64,000 bases of DNA from Methanohalophilus sp. (lineage in GTDB: Archaea; Halobacteriota; Methanosarcinia; Methanosarcinales; Methanosarcinaceae), in NCBI RefSeq assembly GCF_030156785.1, contig NZ_JASGLW010000007.1:42048-106047 (forward strand), read 5' to 3'. A program made the position numbers and the translations under genes. Positions 1-9,103 of the stretch are shown one piece after another (positions within the stretch are counted from its first letter, which is position 1; every line of letters starts with the position of its first letter). The notes under the pieces were generated by a model. That model made no database searches. It was not told the DNA's origin and saw nothing but the letters and a program-made list of their open reading frames with translations.

Positions 1-88
1 CAGCAAGAAATACGGGGATTCCAAGCATTTCCCTTAATTTTCTTTCCAGATCATTTCTGACAGATAGAAGAGATTCCGCAATTGTCAT
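1..88 (-). CDS. N-terminus of an unidentified protein (cut by window edge)
   Basis: An ATG at 88 on the minus strand is preceded by a good ribosome binding site (GAGGAAAT, about 5 bases upstream) and opens a frame that stays open to the window edge. The visible 29 residues start MTIAESLLSVRNDLERKL and look like an amphipathic helix. It lies 22 bases downstream of the U32-type gene on the same strand, so the two are probably co-transcribed. Too little is visible to name the product. Confidence 0.6.
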   Translation of the reverse strand, partial: MTIAESLLSVRNDLERKLREMLGIPVFLA

Positions 89-110
89 TGTATTTCCTCA
101 TTTATGCCGT

Positions 111-1148
111 TTATCTTTCTATGACCCGTACAACTTTTTCAGAGAGCCTTTTGCAATATCCACACTTCTTGCAGTTTTTGCTGCAGTTTTCCCATTGTTT
201 GATAGTACCATCAAGTTCAGAGTTAGGGATTTCAAAGACTTCCCGGAGATCCCGGATACTGTCAAGCAGATCCAGCAGATTCCCGTCATAATGCTGGTTT
301 GAATAAGCATTGACAGTGTTCAAGATCCAGTTGATAAAGTGAGTTCTTCCACCTATTTTGAACGTGTCTGTTATAGGAAGGTAATGGGGAAGATCCTCCG
401 GGCGAATCCAAGGAGACTTTATGATTTGTTCAGGGTCCCTCAGCCTGATTGAGAGGCATTTGTAGTAATAATAGTCATCGAGAACATTGGGTTTGGGTCC
501 GGGACCATTGGCATGGGAAAAGAAGTTGAAGTGGGCATACCTGAAGGGACACTGATACAGACAACCTTCATTAACCAACAATTTAAGGTTGCAGGAAACA
601 GATTCCTTGATAGCTTCAAGTTTCTGGAAATCCCTATTTACCACCGGATCCACAACAATGGTATCTGCACCCAACTCTTCGTAGAACATTGCTTTCTGTG
701 GAGAATCCACAAATGAAAGTACCGAAACTACAACTTCTATGTCGTAATCCCTGCTCAACATTTCTACAAGGTAAGGGTCTGCTACTGTAACTGAATCTAC
801 TTCCATTTCATTGAGCCGGTCAAAATACCAGCTTATTGTGCGGTAGCCTTCCGGAGAAAGCTGCTGCCCTCCCATGCAGGAACTGTTGAGCACAATTTCA
901 AGTTTTACGTTTTTACTGTGGGCATACTCAACCTGCTCTGCGATGTCTTCAATCGAAGGTGCGCTTAAGTTTGTGCGTCCTGTGCCGATATAGTCAGGAG
1001 AACCTGCCATATAAACAGCATAAATGTCATCAGAACCTTCAAGTAAACTCCGCAGACCTTCCATATGACCTACATGGGGAACATAAAGTTTCATCGTTGA
1101 GGCATAACAGGTTTTTTTAGATAAGGATTTTGGTTTTATTTTCACCAA
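111..1148 (-). CDS. U32 family peptidase-like protein
   Basis: About 345 residues resembling the peptidase U32/collagenase-like TIM-barrel family, many of which act in tRNA or cofactor modification rather than proteolysis. Typical family features are visible: the YMAGSPDYIGTGRTN segment near the start, NEGCLYQCPFR in the middle (about residues 193-203) and a Cys-rich tail (CSKNCKKCGYC) that could hold a metal or Fe-S cluster. The start is uncertain: TTG at 1148 has GGTGA nine bases upstream, while homology-like sequence starts at ATG 1094 (MKLYVPHVGH), which has no obvious binding site. Substrate unknown. Confidence 0.75.
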   Translation of the reverse strand: MVKIKPKSLSKKTCYASTMKLYVPHVGHMEGLRSLLEGSDDIYAVYMAGSPDYIGTGRTNLSAPSIEDIAEQVEYAHSKNVKLEIVLNSSCMGGQQLSPEGYRTISWYFDRLNEMEVDSVTVADPYLVEMLSRDYDIEVVVSVLSFVDSPQKAMFYEELGADTIVVDPVVNRDFQKLEAIKESVSCNLKLLVNEGCLYQCPFRYAHFNFFSHANGPGPKPNVLDDYYYYKCLSIRLRDPEQIIKSPWIRPEDLPHYLPITDTFKIGGRTHFINWILNTVNAYSNQHYDGNLLDLLDSIRDLREVFEIPNSELDGTIKQWENCSKNCKKCGYCKRLSEKVVRVIER

Positions 1149-1199
1149 GTTTTGTTTTCACCAAAAATGTTATTAATCAATATCGGAACGTACTTTAAT

Positions 1200-2000
1200 A
1201 TGATTGGAGCATCGTCATTTGCTGCCCCCCTCTCCATACTTGATGAGCATGTTGATTCTGTGGAATTGTACATTCCTAAATTAGGGGTCTATAATAGTGA
1301 TGAGCTTAACTATGAAGCGATTCAGATAATTATTGACGAGCTTTCTACATGCAATCTTGAAACTTCAATTCATGCCCCGTATTTTGCCGATACGCCCAAT
1401 TACCCCTTCGAAATTGTAGTTGATTTGTCTGCAATGAAAAAACTTCACTTCAGGCTGATTGAAGAATCCATTTCGCTTGCATCCGAACTTGGGTCAAAAG
1501 CGGTTGTCATTCATCCAGGCAGGATCCATGCTGATCGTGAACATTCGTTCAGGAAGATGATAGATGCGCTCAAACAGCTTGCTGATTTTGCACTTGATAG
1601 AAATGTTGTTCTTGGTCTTGAAAACAAGGAAGGAACAGACCCAGAAAACCTGTGTTGTGATTATGCCGAACTGTTGAGGGCCGTCTATGCAGTTGATTCA
1701 CCTGCTCTGGGGATTACCTTTGATGTGGGTCATGCCAATCTCACATGCAGGAGTGATCAGGCTCTTTTACGCCACTTTGCCAGACAAATATCGGAACATG
1801 TGGTGCATGTGCACCTGCATGATAACCATGGTTGCTGGACTGATGAATATTGTGGAGATGCTCATATGGCACCCGGAGGAGGGTGTATTGACTACAGTGT
1901 TTTGAAAGAGCTTCATGATTTCAAAGGGATCTATAATCTAGAAGTCTTTTCTCTTGAGGACGTGCTTGAAGGAAAAAGAGTTATAAGTGAAATCCTTTGA
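1200..2000 (+). CDS. Sugar phosphate isomerase/epimerase-like TIM-barrel protein
   Basis: A xylose isomerase-like / AP endonuclease family 2 TIM barrel of about 266 residues. Likely metal-ligand motifs are present: SIHAPY, VVIHPGR, GLENKEG, TFDVGHA and VHLHDNHG. The start at 1200 (MIGASSFAA) is chosen because the paralog at 38768-39493 begins MIGVSSFAF; ATG 1167 and TTG 1152 are also in frame. It is divergent from the U32-like gene. The reaction is unknown; members include sugar isomerases and endonuclease IV. There is no clear ribosome binding site, so the start is provisional. Confidence 0.75.
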   Translation: MIGASSFAAPLSILDEHVDSVELYIPKLGVYNSDELNYEAIQIIIDELSTCNLETSIHAPYFADTPNYPFEIVVDLSAMKKLHFRLIEESISLASELGSKAVVIHPGRIHADREHSFRKMIDALKQLADFALDRNVVLGLENKEGTDPENLCCDYAELLRAVYAVDSPALGITFDVGHANLTCRSDQALLRHFARQISEHVVHVHLHDNHGCWTDEYCGDAHMAPGGGCIDYSVLKELHDFKGIYNLEVFSLEDVLEGKRVISEIL

Positions 2001-2088
2001 GTTGGTATTAATCTTTTTTGACAAGAATAAACTTTAAAGGCACAACAATGTATAATACTGGTTGCAATACGGTATTGGAGGTGCCTGT

Positions 2089-2586
2089 CTGAACCCATAT
2101 GAAAAATTCAAAAAACTGGAGCAGAAGTCATATTCTGATGTCACACACTACCTGAAATCCACTACACATTTAACTGCACGGGAATGGGTTATTGCCCGCC
2201 TATGTGCCGATTTCAGGAACACGTCTAATCAGGCTGAAATGACCTGGATCGGTGAGAACCTGCCAGATTTGGTTCCCTTCGTGGAGCGTCCTTATTCAAG
2301 GCAGGAAGTATCAAATGCACACTCGGCATTTCAGAAAAAAATCAGGCGCAGTGGAGTCACTTTCTTTTATGCATATTATGCAGGACTTCTTGATAGAAAG
2401 CAGATGATTTCGCTCATCCATGATGTGATTTCGGACATTAGAAAATTGATAGAAGTTGAAGGTGTTCAGGCACCAGAAGAACATTCGGAAGAAGTCCAGA
2501 AGCTAATTGCAGAGGTTCTCAAGCGCATTAACGAGTCCCTCGAAGAAAATGAAGAACACGATGAGTATGAAGACTATGCTATCTAA
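2089..2586 (+). CDS. DUF5806 family protein, probable CTG start
   Basis: About 165 residues matching the euryarchaeal DUF5806 family, recognised by TAREWVIARLCADFR followed by GENLPDLVPF. The family is shared by haloarchaea and methanogens and has no known function. The C-terminus is very acidic (EENEEHDEYEDY). A strong Shine-Dalgarno sequence GGAGGTG lies at 2077-2083, five bases before CTG at 2089, where the protein would begin with NPYEKFKKL. The only other in-frame start is TTG at 2062, upstream of that site. Both position and sequence favour the rare CTG start. Confidence 0.75.
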   Translation: MNPYEKFKKLEQKSYSDVTHYLKSTTHLTAREWVIARLCADFRNTSNQAEMTWIGENLPDLVPFVERPYSRQEVSNAHSAFQKKIRRSGVTFFYAYYAGLLDRKQMISLIHDVISDIRKLIEVEGVQAPEEHSEEVQKLIAEVLKRINESLEENEEHDEYEDYAI

Positions 2587-2769
2587 AAAGACATCCTATT
2601 TAAATCAAATAAAATTGTTTATATACAAGTTGTGCTTACTTAGAAGTAGTGCAAAGGCTAGAAGTCCCTCAAAACCTCCTTTCCTTTGGTTCCTTCCCAT
2701 TTCATCAATGAGGGACTTACATCCTTTCATAGAATAACATATTTATCATTTCTCGGATTAGTACCTATA

Positions 2770-4038
2770 ATGAGTTTCAGAGAGTTCATCACACAGCTTC
2801 GCTCTTCCGGTAGACTGACCGAAGTTAAAGATCCTGTATCCGCTAAATACAAAGCGCCTTCAATTGCACATAACACCGAAGGCCCTGTTTTTTTCCATGA
2901 TGTAGACGGCTCAAGAGCTATCATGAATGTCCTTGGTAGTCGCGAAGAATTGGCATCGATGTTAGGAGTTGACCGCTCTTCCATCATCCAGAGATTATCT
3001 GAAGTCCAGCCAGATGGTGAAGTGCAGATCGTAGAAGATTCACCGACAATGGAAGTTATCGAAGATGAAGTGGATTTATCCTCACTGCCGATTATGACGC
3101 ATTTCGAGAAGGACGGTGGACCTTACATCACAGCCGGTATAGTTGTCTCTGAGTTTGAAGGTATCATGAACGCAGCCATCCATCGTCTTCAGGTTGTTGG
3201 AAAAAACAAATTAGCCGCTCGTCTTGTGCCTCCAAGGCACACCTACGTACTTCACAAAAGAGCATCAGAAAAAAACATGCCTTTACCGGTTGCAATTGTT
3301 ATTGCCCCCCATCCTGCAATCACTTTTGCCTCAACAACCCGAGTTCCCGAAGGGAGGGAATTCCATTATGCTTCCGCTCTTCTGGGAAGGCCCGTTGAGC
3401 TTTTTGAATGCAGTAACGGTGTAAAAGTTCCACATGCTGAGATCGTGCTTGAAGGTTATATCGATCCAGAGGAAAGGGTGGATGAAGGACCTTTTGTTGA
3501 CATCACCGGAACATACGATCTGGTTCGTAAGGAACCTGTAATCCACATTACCCGTATTCTTCATCGTAAAGATCCCATTTATCATGGAATACTGCCCGCA
3601 GGTTCAGAACACCTGCTTATGATGGGCGTTCCCTATGAACCCAAAATCTTCCGTGCGGTATCCGAAGTTACAACTGTCAAGAATGTAGTCCTCACCGAAG
3701 GCGGATGCTGCTATTTGCATGCAATTGTCCAGATTGAGAAGCAGACTGAAGGAGATGCAAAGAATGCGATAATGGCGGCATTTGCAGCTCATACCAGCCT
3801 CAAACATGTGATTGTTGTGGATGAGGATATTGACATCTTTGATATAAAGGATGTGGAATTCGCAGTAGCAACTCGTGTTAAAGGCGATTCTGACATCATG
3901 ATAATACCCAATGTGAGGGGCAGCTCCCTTGATCCCCGGGGAGCAAAAGACGGGACTACCACCAAGGTTGGTATTGATGCAACCAAAGTCCTTGCTGAAT
4001 CCGATAAATTTGAAAGGGCTAAAATGCCGCTTGATTGA
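2770..4038 (+). CDS. UbiD-family decarboxylase, probable anhydromevalonate phosphate decarboxylase
   Basis: A 422-residue UbiD-family protein. UbiD enzymes use prenylated FMN to decarboxylate acrylic acids. In archaea with the modified mevalonate pathway a UbiD homologue converts trans-anhydromevalonate 5-phosphate to isopentenyl phosphate. This assignment is supported by the two following genes, which encode both subunits of phosphomevalonate dehydratase, the preceding step. Start ATG 2770 (MSFREFITQL) fits the family; a longer frame opens at 2686 but contains no family sequence. A possible TATA box (TTTATATAC) lies near 2619. AMPD function is inferred from family plus context. Confidence 0.87.
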   Translation: MSFREFITQLRSSGRLTEVKDPVSAKYKAPSIAHNTEGPVFFHDVDGSRAIMNVLGSREELASMLGVDRSSIIQRLSEVQPDGEVQIVEDSPTMEVIEDEVDLSSLPIMTHFEKDGGPYITAGIVVSEFEGIMNAAIHRLQVVGKNKLAARLVPPRHTYVLHKRASEKNMPLPVAIVIAPHPAITFASTTRVPEGREFHYASALLGRPVELFECSNGVKVPHAEIVLEGYIDPEERVDEGPFVDITGTYDLVRKEPVIHITRILHRKDPIYHGILPAGSEHLLMMGVPYEPKIFRAVSEVTTVKNVVLTEGGCCYLHAIVQIEKQTEGDAKNAIMAAFAAHTSLKHVIVVDEDIDIFDIKDVEFAVATRVKGDSDIMIIPNVRGSSLDPRGAKDGTTTKVGIDATKVLAESDKFERAKMPLD

Positions 4039-4047
4039 GGCTGTTTT

Positions 4048-5238
4048 ATGTATCTTACTACTGATGAAGAGCGTATTCTTGAAGGTGAAGAAGGTGAAAC
4101 CCTCAGAAAAGCAATGGAAATACTGGTGGCACTTGGAGACATTTACGGAGCAGATTGCTTAATCCCAATAAAAAGTGCCCAGATAGCAGGTGTATCCTAC
4201 AAGACCATAGGTGATGCAGGTCTTGAATGGATTTCCGATCTCAAAGGACATGTCAAAGTCCCTTCTGTGCTAAATCCGGCAGGCATGGACATGATACGCT
4301 GGAATGAAATGGGTATATCCAGGGATTTCGCCAAAAAGCAGAAACAGATTGTAGAAGCATACGGACGCTTGGGTATCAACACCATGTGCACGTGCACCCC
4401 CTATTATCTGAAAGGTTTTTCCGTGGGTTATGGGGATCACCTTGCATGGAGTGAATCCTCTGCCGTATCCTATGCAAATTCGGTAATAGGTGCCCGAACA
4501 AACCGTGAAGGCGGTCCTTCGGCCCTTTCGGCAGCACTTGTGGGCAAAACCGCAAATTATGGTTACCACCTAGATGAAAAACGCATTCCCAATATCGGGA
4601 TCCGTGTAGAATGCAATCTCAAAGGTGCCGATTACGGCGCACTGGGATATGTTGCAGGCAAAATAAGTGGTAACATGGTACCTATATTCTCGCTGACTTC
4701 GAATCCCACAAATGATGAACTAAAATCCCTTGGTGCTGCAATGGCAGCTTCGGGCGCCGTAGCATTGTACCATGTTGAAAATGTGACCCCTGAAGCCCGG
4801 AAAATGAAATATGATTTTCCGGAGGAAGTAGTGGTAATTGAGAGAGCTGATATTGAAGAGGTTTATGCAACCGTTGGCGGTAGTGACGGCAATTCGGAAT
4901 GCGATGTTGCCGCCGCGGGTTGTCCTCATTGTTCGCCAAAAGAGCTTGAATCAATTGCCCAAATGATTAAGGGAAAAACAGTGGATAAGGAATTCTGGGT
5001 TTTCACATCCCGGGAAGTTGCCACAAAATATCCCGATCTTGTTGAGACAATTGAGAAAAGTGGGGCAAAGGTGCTTTGTGATACCTGCATGATAGTCTCA
5101 CCGGCTGCGAATAATTTTCATCACATGGCCGTAAACTCCGGAAAAGCCTATTCATACATACCGGGGATGTGCAGGATTAATTCGACACTTTGCGATCTGG
5201 AACATTGCATCAAAAAGGTGGTTTCCGATGATAATTAA
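4048..5238 (+). CDS. Phosphomevalonate dehydratase large subunit (aconitase X catalytic subunit)
   Basis: A 396-residue aconitase X catalytic domain (formerly DUF521). With the small subunit it dehydrates mevalonate 5-phosphate to trans-anhydromevalonate 5-phosphate in the archaeal mevalonate pathway, using an Fe-S cluster. Cysteines in conserved-looking contexts include NTMCTCTPYY, AAAGCPHCS and VLCDTCMIVSP. Start ATG 4048 has GAGG overlapping the stop codon of the UbiD-family gene. The next gene overlaps by 11 bases, so the three are translationally coupled. Confidence 0.9.
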   Translation: MYLTTDEERILEGEEGETLRKAMEILVALGDIYGADCLIPIKSAQIAGVSYKTIGDAGLEWISDLKGHVKVPSVLNPAGMDMIRWNEMGISRDFAKKQKQIVEAYGRLGINTMCTCTPYYLKGFSVGYGDHLAWSESSAVSYANSVIGARTNREGGPSALSAALVGKTANYGYHLDEKRIPNIGIRVECNLKGADYGALGYVAGKISGNMVPIFSLTSNPTNDELKSLGAAMAASGAVALYHVENVTPEARKMKYDFPEEVVVIERADIEEVYATVGGSDGNSECDVAAAGCPHCSPKELESIAQMIKGKTVDKEFWVFTSREVATKYPDLVETIEKSGAKVLCDTCMIVSPAANNFHHMAVNSGKAYSYIPGMCRINSTLCDLEHCIKKVVSDDN

Positions 5239-5632
5239 GGGCAGGAAAATATCAAGAGGAATTGCAGAAGGAAAAGTTCTCCTGTCGAAAGATCCCATTT
5301 CCTTCCTTGGAAACGTTGATCCTGAATCCGGGAAAATAATAGACCCAAATCATATGCTTTATGGCAAATCCATTTCAGGCAAAGTTCTGGTATTTCCTTA
5401 TGGAAAAGGTTCCACAGTGGGTTCCTATGTCATCTACCAGCTAAGTAAAAACAAAGTTGCTCCAGCCGCCATGATTAACCTCGACTCGGAACCCATAGTT
5501 GCAGTGGGTGCAATCATTTCCGAAATTCCTCTTGTTGACAGGCTGGAGAAAAACCCTTATAGTTTATTGAAGGATGAGGATATTATCAAGGTGAACGGAA
5601 ACCTTGGTTTGATTGAAATTGAAGATAAGTAA
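5228..5632 (+). CDS. Phosphomevalonate dehydratase small subunit (aconitase X swivel domain)
   Basis: A 134-residue aconitase X swivel domain (DUF126 family). It has the usual GRKISRGIAEGKVLLS start, the FPYGKGSTVGSYVIYQL loop and DSEPIVAVGAI. It closes the active site formed by the large subunit, with whose gene it overlaps by 11 bases. Length is normal for the family. The downstream protease gene starts three bases after its stop. Confidence 0.9.
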   Translation: MIIKGRKISRGIAEGKVLLSKDPISFLGNVDPESGKIIDPNHMLYGKSISGKVLVFPYGKGSTVGSYVIYQLSKNKVAPAAMINLDSEPIVAVGAIISEIPLVDRLEKNPYSLLKDEDIIKVNGNLGLIEIEDK

Positions 5633-5634
5633 AC

Positions 5635-6744
5635 ATGTCAGGTAAAATCTCGCAAAGTGATCTGGAATATCCGCAGGAGCTAGAGCTTCTATATGCGCAG
5701 GTTCATCCTTTTTTCAAGGTTTACGAAGTAGCATACTATGATGGGTCTCTTTATTTATACGGGACTCCCCGCGTGGAGATCTCCATTCTTCAGAAATCCC
5801 TATGGCCAGTATTTGCATCACGAGGCTACCATATGCAATTGACTTCAAACCTTGGCGAAGACATCCTGGTGGCAACTCCTTTCGCACAAGAAGATAACAA
5901 GTTCCCGCTAACAAATATCATTTTGGCAGTAATCACCATCTTCACCACGATGTTTGCAGGTGCCACTATGTTTGGTGCTGATATCTTCTCATCCCCATTG
6001 GCAATTTTCGAAGGATTGCCTTTTACAATAGCAATAATGGCAGTATTGGGCTCTCATGAGATGGGACATTACCTTATGGCAAAACGCAGGGGAATGAAAA
6101 CTACTCTTCCATACTTTATCCCTTTCCCCACAATCATCGGAACCATGGGTGCTGTTATCCGACACAAGGGACCGATACCCGACAGAAAATCACTATTTGA
6201 CGTGGCTGTTGCAGGCCCTCTGGTAGGTCTGATGGTTTCAATTGTTGTAACCTTAATCGGGCTCATGCTTCCCGCAATAGAATATACTCCTAAACCCGGA
6301 ACCATGGTTATCGATCTGCAGCTTCCAATATTATTTGAATTTCTGGGAAGAATGGTTGGATATAACGGGGAAATATTGCATCCTGTGGCTTTTGCGGGCT
6401 GGGTGGGAATGTTTGTCACACTGTTGAACCTGCTTCCTACAGGACAGCTTGATGGCGGCCATATTATGCGGGCAATGCTCGGTGAAAGGGCAAAACATAT
6501 TTCTTCAGCCACGCCGATTGTATTAGCTCTCGTAGCCCTTTATGTGGCTTACGTTATGAAAGCAAATGCATCAGTGTGGATATTCTGGTCCTTCTTCCTC
6601 CTATTTTTCGCTGCTGCAGGACATCCTACCCCCCTTGACGATTCAAAAAAACTGGACCGTGGGCGGATGGCTGTGGGAGTAATCACATTTATTCTCGGAT
6701 CACTCTGTTTTACCCTGGTTCCCTTCACGCTGGTTACCCTTTGA
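5635..6744 (+). CDS. Site-2 protease (M50) family membrane metalloprotease
   Basis: A 369-residue multi-spanning membrane protein with both M50 zinc motifs: HEMGH at residues 141-145 and NLLPTGQLDGGH at about 265-276, where the Asp is a zinc ligand. About 90 N-terminal residues form a soluble region before the first membrane segment. M50 proteases cleave substrates inside the membrane, often to release regulators. It starts three bases after the aconitase X small subunit gene, but a link to isoprenoid synthesis is not evident. The substrate is unknown. Confidence 0.88.
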   Translation: MSGKISQSDLEYPQELELLYAQVHPFFKVYEVAYYDGSLYLYGTPRVEISILQKSLWPVFASRGYHMQLTSNLGEDILVATPFAQEDNKFPLTNIILAVITIFTTMFAGATMFGADIFSSPLAIFEGLPFTIAIMAVLGSHEMGHYLMAKRRGMKTTLPYFIPFPTIIGTMGAVIRHKGPIPDRKSLFDVAVAGPLVGLMVSIVVTLIGLMLPAIEYTPKPGTMVIDLQLPILFEFLGRMVGYNGEILHPVAFAGWVGMFVTLLNLLPTGQLDGGHIMRAMLGERAKHISSATPIVLALVALYVAYVMKANASVWIFWSFFLLFFAAAGHPTPLDDSKKLDRGRMAVGVITFILGSLCFTLVPFTLVTL

Positions 6745-6753
6745 GGTTGTATT

Positions 6754-7857
6754 ATGGATGTTCATCTGCGCTGGTACAAGAAAAATACCTATAGTCTTGC
6801 TGTGCTTGCTCCCCTGCTTCCGCAATCCGATTTTGTGCTAGAACCTGTTGATGGAATAATGATATACAGTTTCAGCACACCCCAGAAAGAAAGCATTTAT
6901 TCCGAAGTTGATAGTTCCGATACAGATTCAATTTACATAGCCGGCGGCCCTCATCCCTCGGGAGCAGTAGAAGATGCCCTGAAGCACTTTGATTATGTGG
7001 TTGTTGGTGAAGGTGAAGAAACCCTTCCGGAACTTGTAAATACGATACGAGGTAGCGGAGACATCGCTGCTGTTAAAGGGATAGCATATATGGAAAACGG
7101 AAAACTTGTACGAACTCCCGCACGACTCCATGTAAACCTTGACAATTATCCCTGTTTTGATCCCGATGGGCTGCGGGGTCCGATTGAAATAAGCCGCGGA
7201 TGCCCATGGGGATGCAAATACTGCCAGACACCCCGGCTTTTCGGAAGCAAGGTTAGACATCGAAGCATTGATACTATTATTAAGTATGCAAAACATTACA
7301 ATGATCTGAGGTTTACATCTTCCAATGCTTTTGCATACGGTGGCAATGGGATTAAACCGGAATTTGACAAAGTAGAAAAACTTCTGTCATCTCTTGCATC
7401 CCTTGAAAACAAAAAAATATATTTTGGGACTTTCCCTTCGGAAGTGAGACCTGAATTTGTTACAGACAAGTCACTTGAACTCATCACCCAGTACTGCACC
7501 AATGAAACCATTAGTCTTGGCGCCCAGTCTGGCAGTGAGAGGATCTTAAAGGCAATTTGGAGAGGACATAGCACATCGGATGTCATTGATTCGGTTGAGC
7601 GATGCTTTACCCATGGAATCATCCCAGCAGTTGATTTTATAATCGGTTTTCCGGAAGAATCAGAAGAGGAACAGTTACTCACAGTGGAGATGATAAAATA
7701 TATTACCCGCAAAGGCGGTAAAGTACGTGCCCATTACCTAACTCCTCTTCCGTCAACGCCGTATGAAAATACACAACCTTCACCTGTTTCAAAAGAAGTG
7801 CATCGCGTTCTGGGGAGGCTCGCCCAGAAAGGAAAGGTAATCGGTAGCTGGGAATAA
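6754..7857 (+). CDS. B12-binding domain / radical SAM protein, MJ_1487-like
   Basis: A 367-residue radical SAM protein with an N-terminal cobalamin-binding-like region (residues about 1-130, IAGGPHPSG and VVVGEGEETLPEL) and the cluster motif CPWGCKYC at about 148-155. It resembles the methanogen MJ_1487 family. It starts nine bases after the protease gene. The substrate is unknown; relatives do methylations or other radical chemistry on cofactors or RNA. Confidence 0.82.
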   Translation: MDVHLRWYKKNTYSLAVLAPLLPQSDFVLEPVDGIMIYSFSTPQKESIYSEVDSSDTDSIYIAGGPHPSGAVEDALKHFDYVVVGEGEETLPELVNTIRGSGDIAAVKGIAYMENGKLVRTPARLHVNLDNYPCFDPDGLRGPIEISRGCPWGCKYCQTPRLFGSKVRHRSIDTIIKYAKHYNDLRFTSSNAFAYGGNGIKPEFDKVEKLLSSLASLENKKIYFGTFPSEVRPEFVTDKSLELITQYCTNETISLGAQSGSERILKAIWRGHSTSDVIDSVERCFTHGIIPAVDFIIGFPEESEEEQLLTVEMIKYITRKGGKVRAHYLTPLPSTPYENTQPSPVSKEVHRVLGRLAQKGKVIGSWE

Positions 7858-7864
7858 TAAGTTT

Positions 7865-8590
7865 TCAGATTTTGTGGCTATGGAGATGCAATTTGCCTTT
7901 ATGGTAAACAAGCACATCAACTTCTCTCCCGTTCTCAAAGTCTCGCATTCGCAGATCATATTGCCTCTGTACATGACGCAACTTATTTTTGGTAAAGTGC
8001 TTCAGGATTGTTTTGAAAAACTCGAGTCTCTGTTTCAGGTACAAAGTTTCATACTCTTTGACTTGGCGGGCGATGTCAAGGCTGGTTTCATCATCCGTTT
8101 CAACATGATAGTAGCCATGCTCGTTGAGCCCTGAAACCTGTCTCCAGTCAAGATTTCCCTCTCCATCTACTTCCCTGTGAAGCATATAAGGATAAATCCT
8201 ACAAATAGATGGCCGTTCACTGTAGATGCTGCAAAGGCCGTTTTTTAGGAATGTGCAGGTCCCGTCTTCCTTGTACCTGAGTGCATATCCCTCAACATAG
8301 AAAATTCCATTTTTATCACAAAAATCAAAGTACGGGGCAGGAACGATACAATCCGGATCAACAGCAAGAACTTTATCCACATCTTTTTCCAGCAGGAACA
8401 CATGGTCATTATATTCTTTGGTACAGCAGCGTGTGCACCTCTCACATTCAAACCCTACTTCCTTTACGATTTCCGCCAGCTTTTCAAGCGGATATGCTTC
8501 CAGCTCCTGAAGCTCATCACTGGCAGAATCTATTTCCCGCATAATTTCTTTGTGAGAGGAGTTTTTCATCCTTAGGGCGTGGGAACACAT
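7865..8590 (-). CDS. YkgJ family cysteine cluster protein
   Basis: A protein of about 241 residues with the CxxCCxxC-type motif of the YkgJ / zinc-or-iron chelating family: FECERCTRCC near residue 50, then CTFLKNGLCSIYSERPSICRIYP in two pieces around 110-130. These cysteines probably bind Fe-S or zinc. The second half is basic and helical. ATG 8569 is an alternative start. It converges on the radical SAM gene with seven bases between the stops. Function unknown. Confidence 0.75.
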   Translation of the reverse strand: MCSHALRMKNSSHKEIMREIDSASDELQELEAYPLEKLAEIVKEVGFECERCTRCCTKEYNDHVFLLEKDVDKVLAVDPDCIVPAPYFDFCDKNGIFYVEGYALRYKEDGTCTFLKNGLCSIYSERPSICRIYPYMLHREVDGEGNLDWRQVSGLNEHGYYHVETDDETSLDIARQVKEYETLYLKQRLEFFKTILKHFTKNKLRHVQRQYDLRMRDFENGREVDVLVYHKGKLHLHSHKI

Positions 8591-8605
8591 TCTATTTAAA
8601 ACATG

Positions 8606-9028
8606 TCAGTGGACAACAAGCACAGGTCTGCTGGCGTTACGGACTATTTTTCCTGCAACGCCTCCCATGCGGACAATGGATGATCCGCTTTCACCTACGG
8701 CCCCGATTACGATAAGATCCATATCCTTTTTCTTGGCAAAGGAAATTATCTCTTCGGCAGCATTGCCTTCTGCTATGGTTGTCTTTATGGAAACACCATT
8801 CTCTTCTGCGATATCTCGGGCTTTTTTAAACAATTCTTTTCCCACTTCCTTGAGTATTCTTCTTGGAGGTGCCCATGTGGATTGTCCGGAAAGCAGTGAA
8901 GGTGGTTCTATGACATAGATTATGTTGGCATCTGCACCAAGAACTGCTGCGGTCGAAAGACCGGTCTTAAGTATTTCATGAGAATGCGCTGTGCCTGCCA
9001 CAGCTATCAATATCCTGCTGCATTTCAT
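8606..9028 (-). CDS. Universal stress protein, UspA family
   Basis: A 140-residue single-domain UspA protein. The C-terminal nucleotide-binding signature is present: VIGAVGESGSS, then GGVAGKIVRNASRPVLVV. Such proteins are cytosolic dimers, often ATP-binding, with regulatory roles under stress. It lies 15 bases upstream of the cysteine cluster gene on the same strand and could be co-transcribed with it. Confidence 0.88.
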   Translation of the reverse strand: MKCSRILIAVAGTAHSHEILKTGLSTAAVLGADANIIYVIEPPSLLSGQSTWAPPRRILKEVGKELFKKARDIAEENGVSIKTTIAEGNAAEEIISFAKKKDMDLIVIGAVGESGSSIVRMGGVAGKIVRNASRPVLVVH

Positions 9029-9103
9029 CTAACCCCTCCCTGAATAAATCCCACTAAGAAATTTGGTTGTATGCATTAAATAACTATCGTGTTATTTATC
9101 GCT

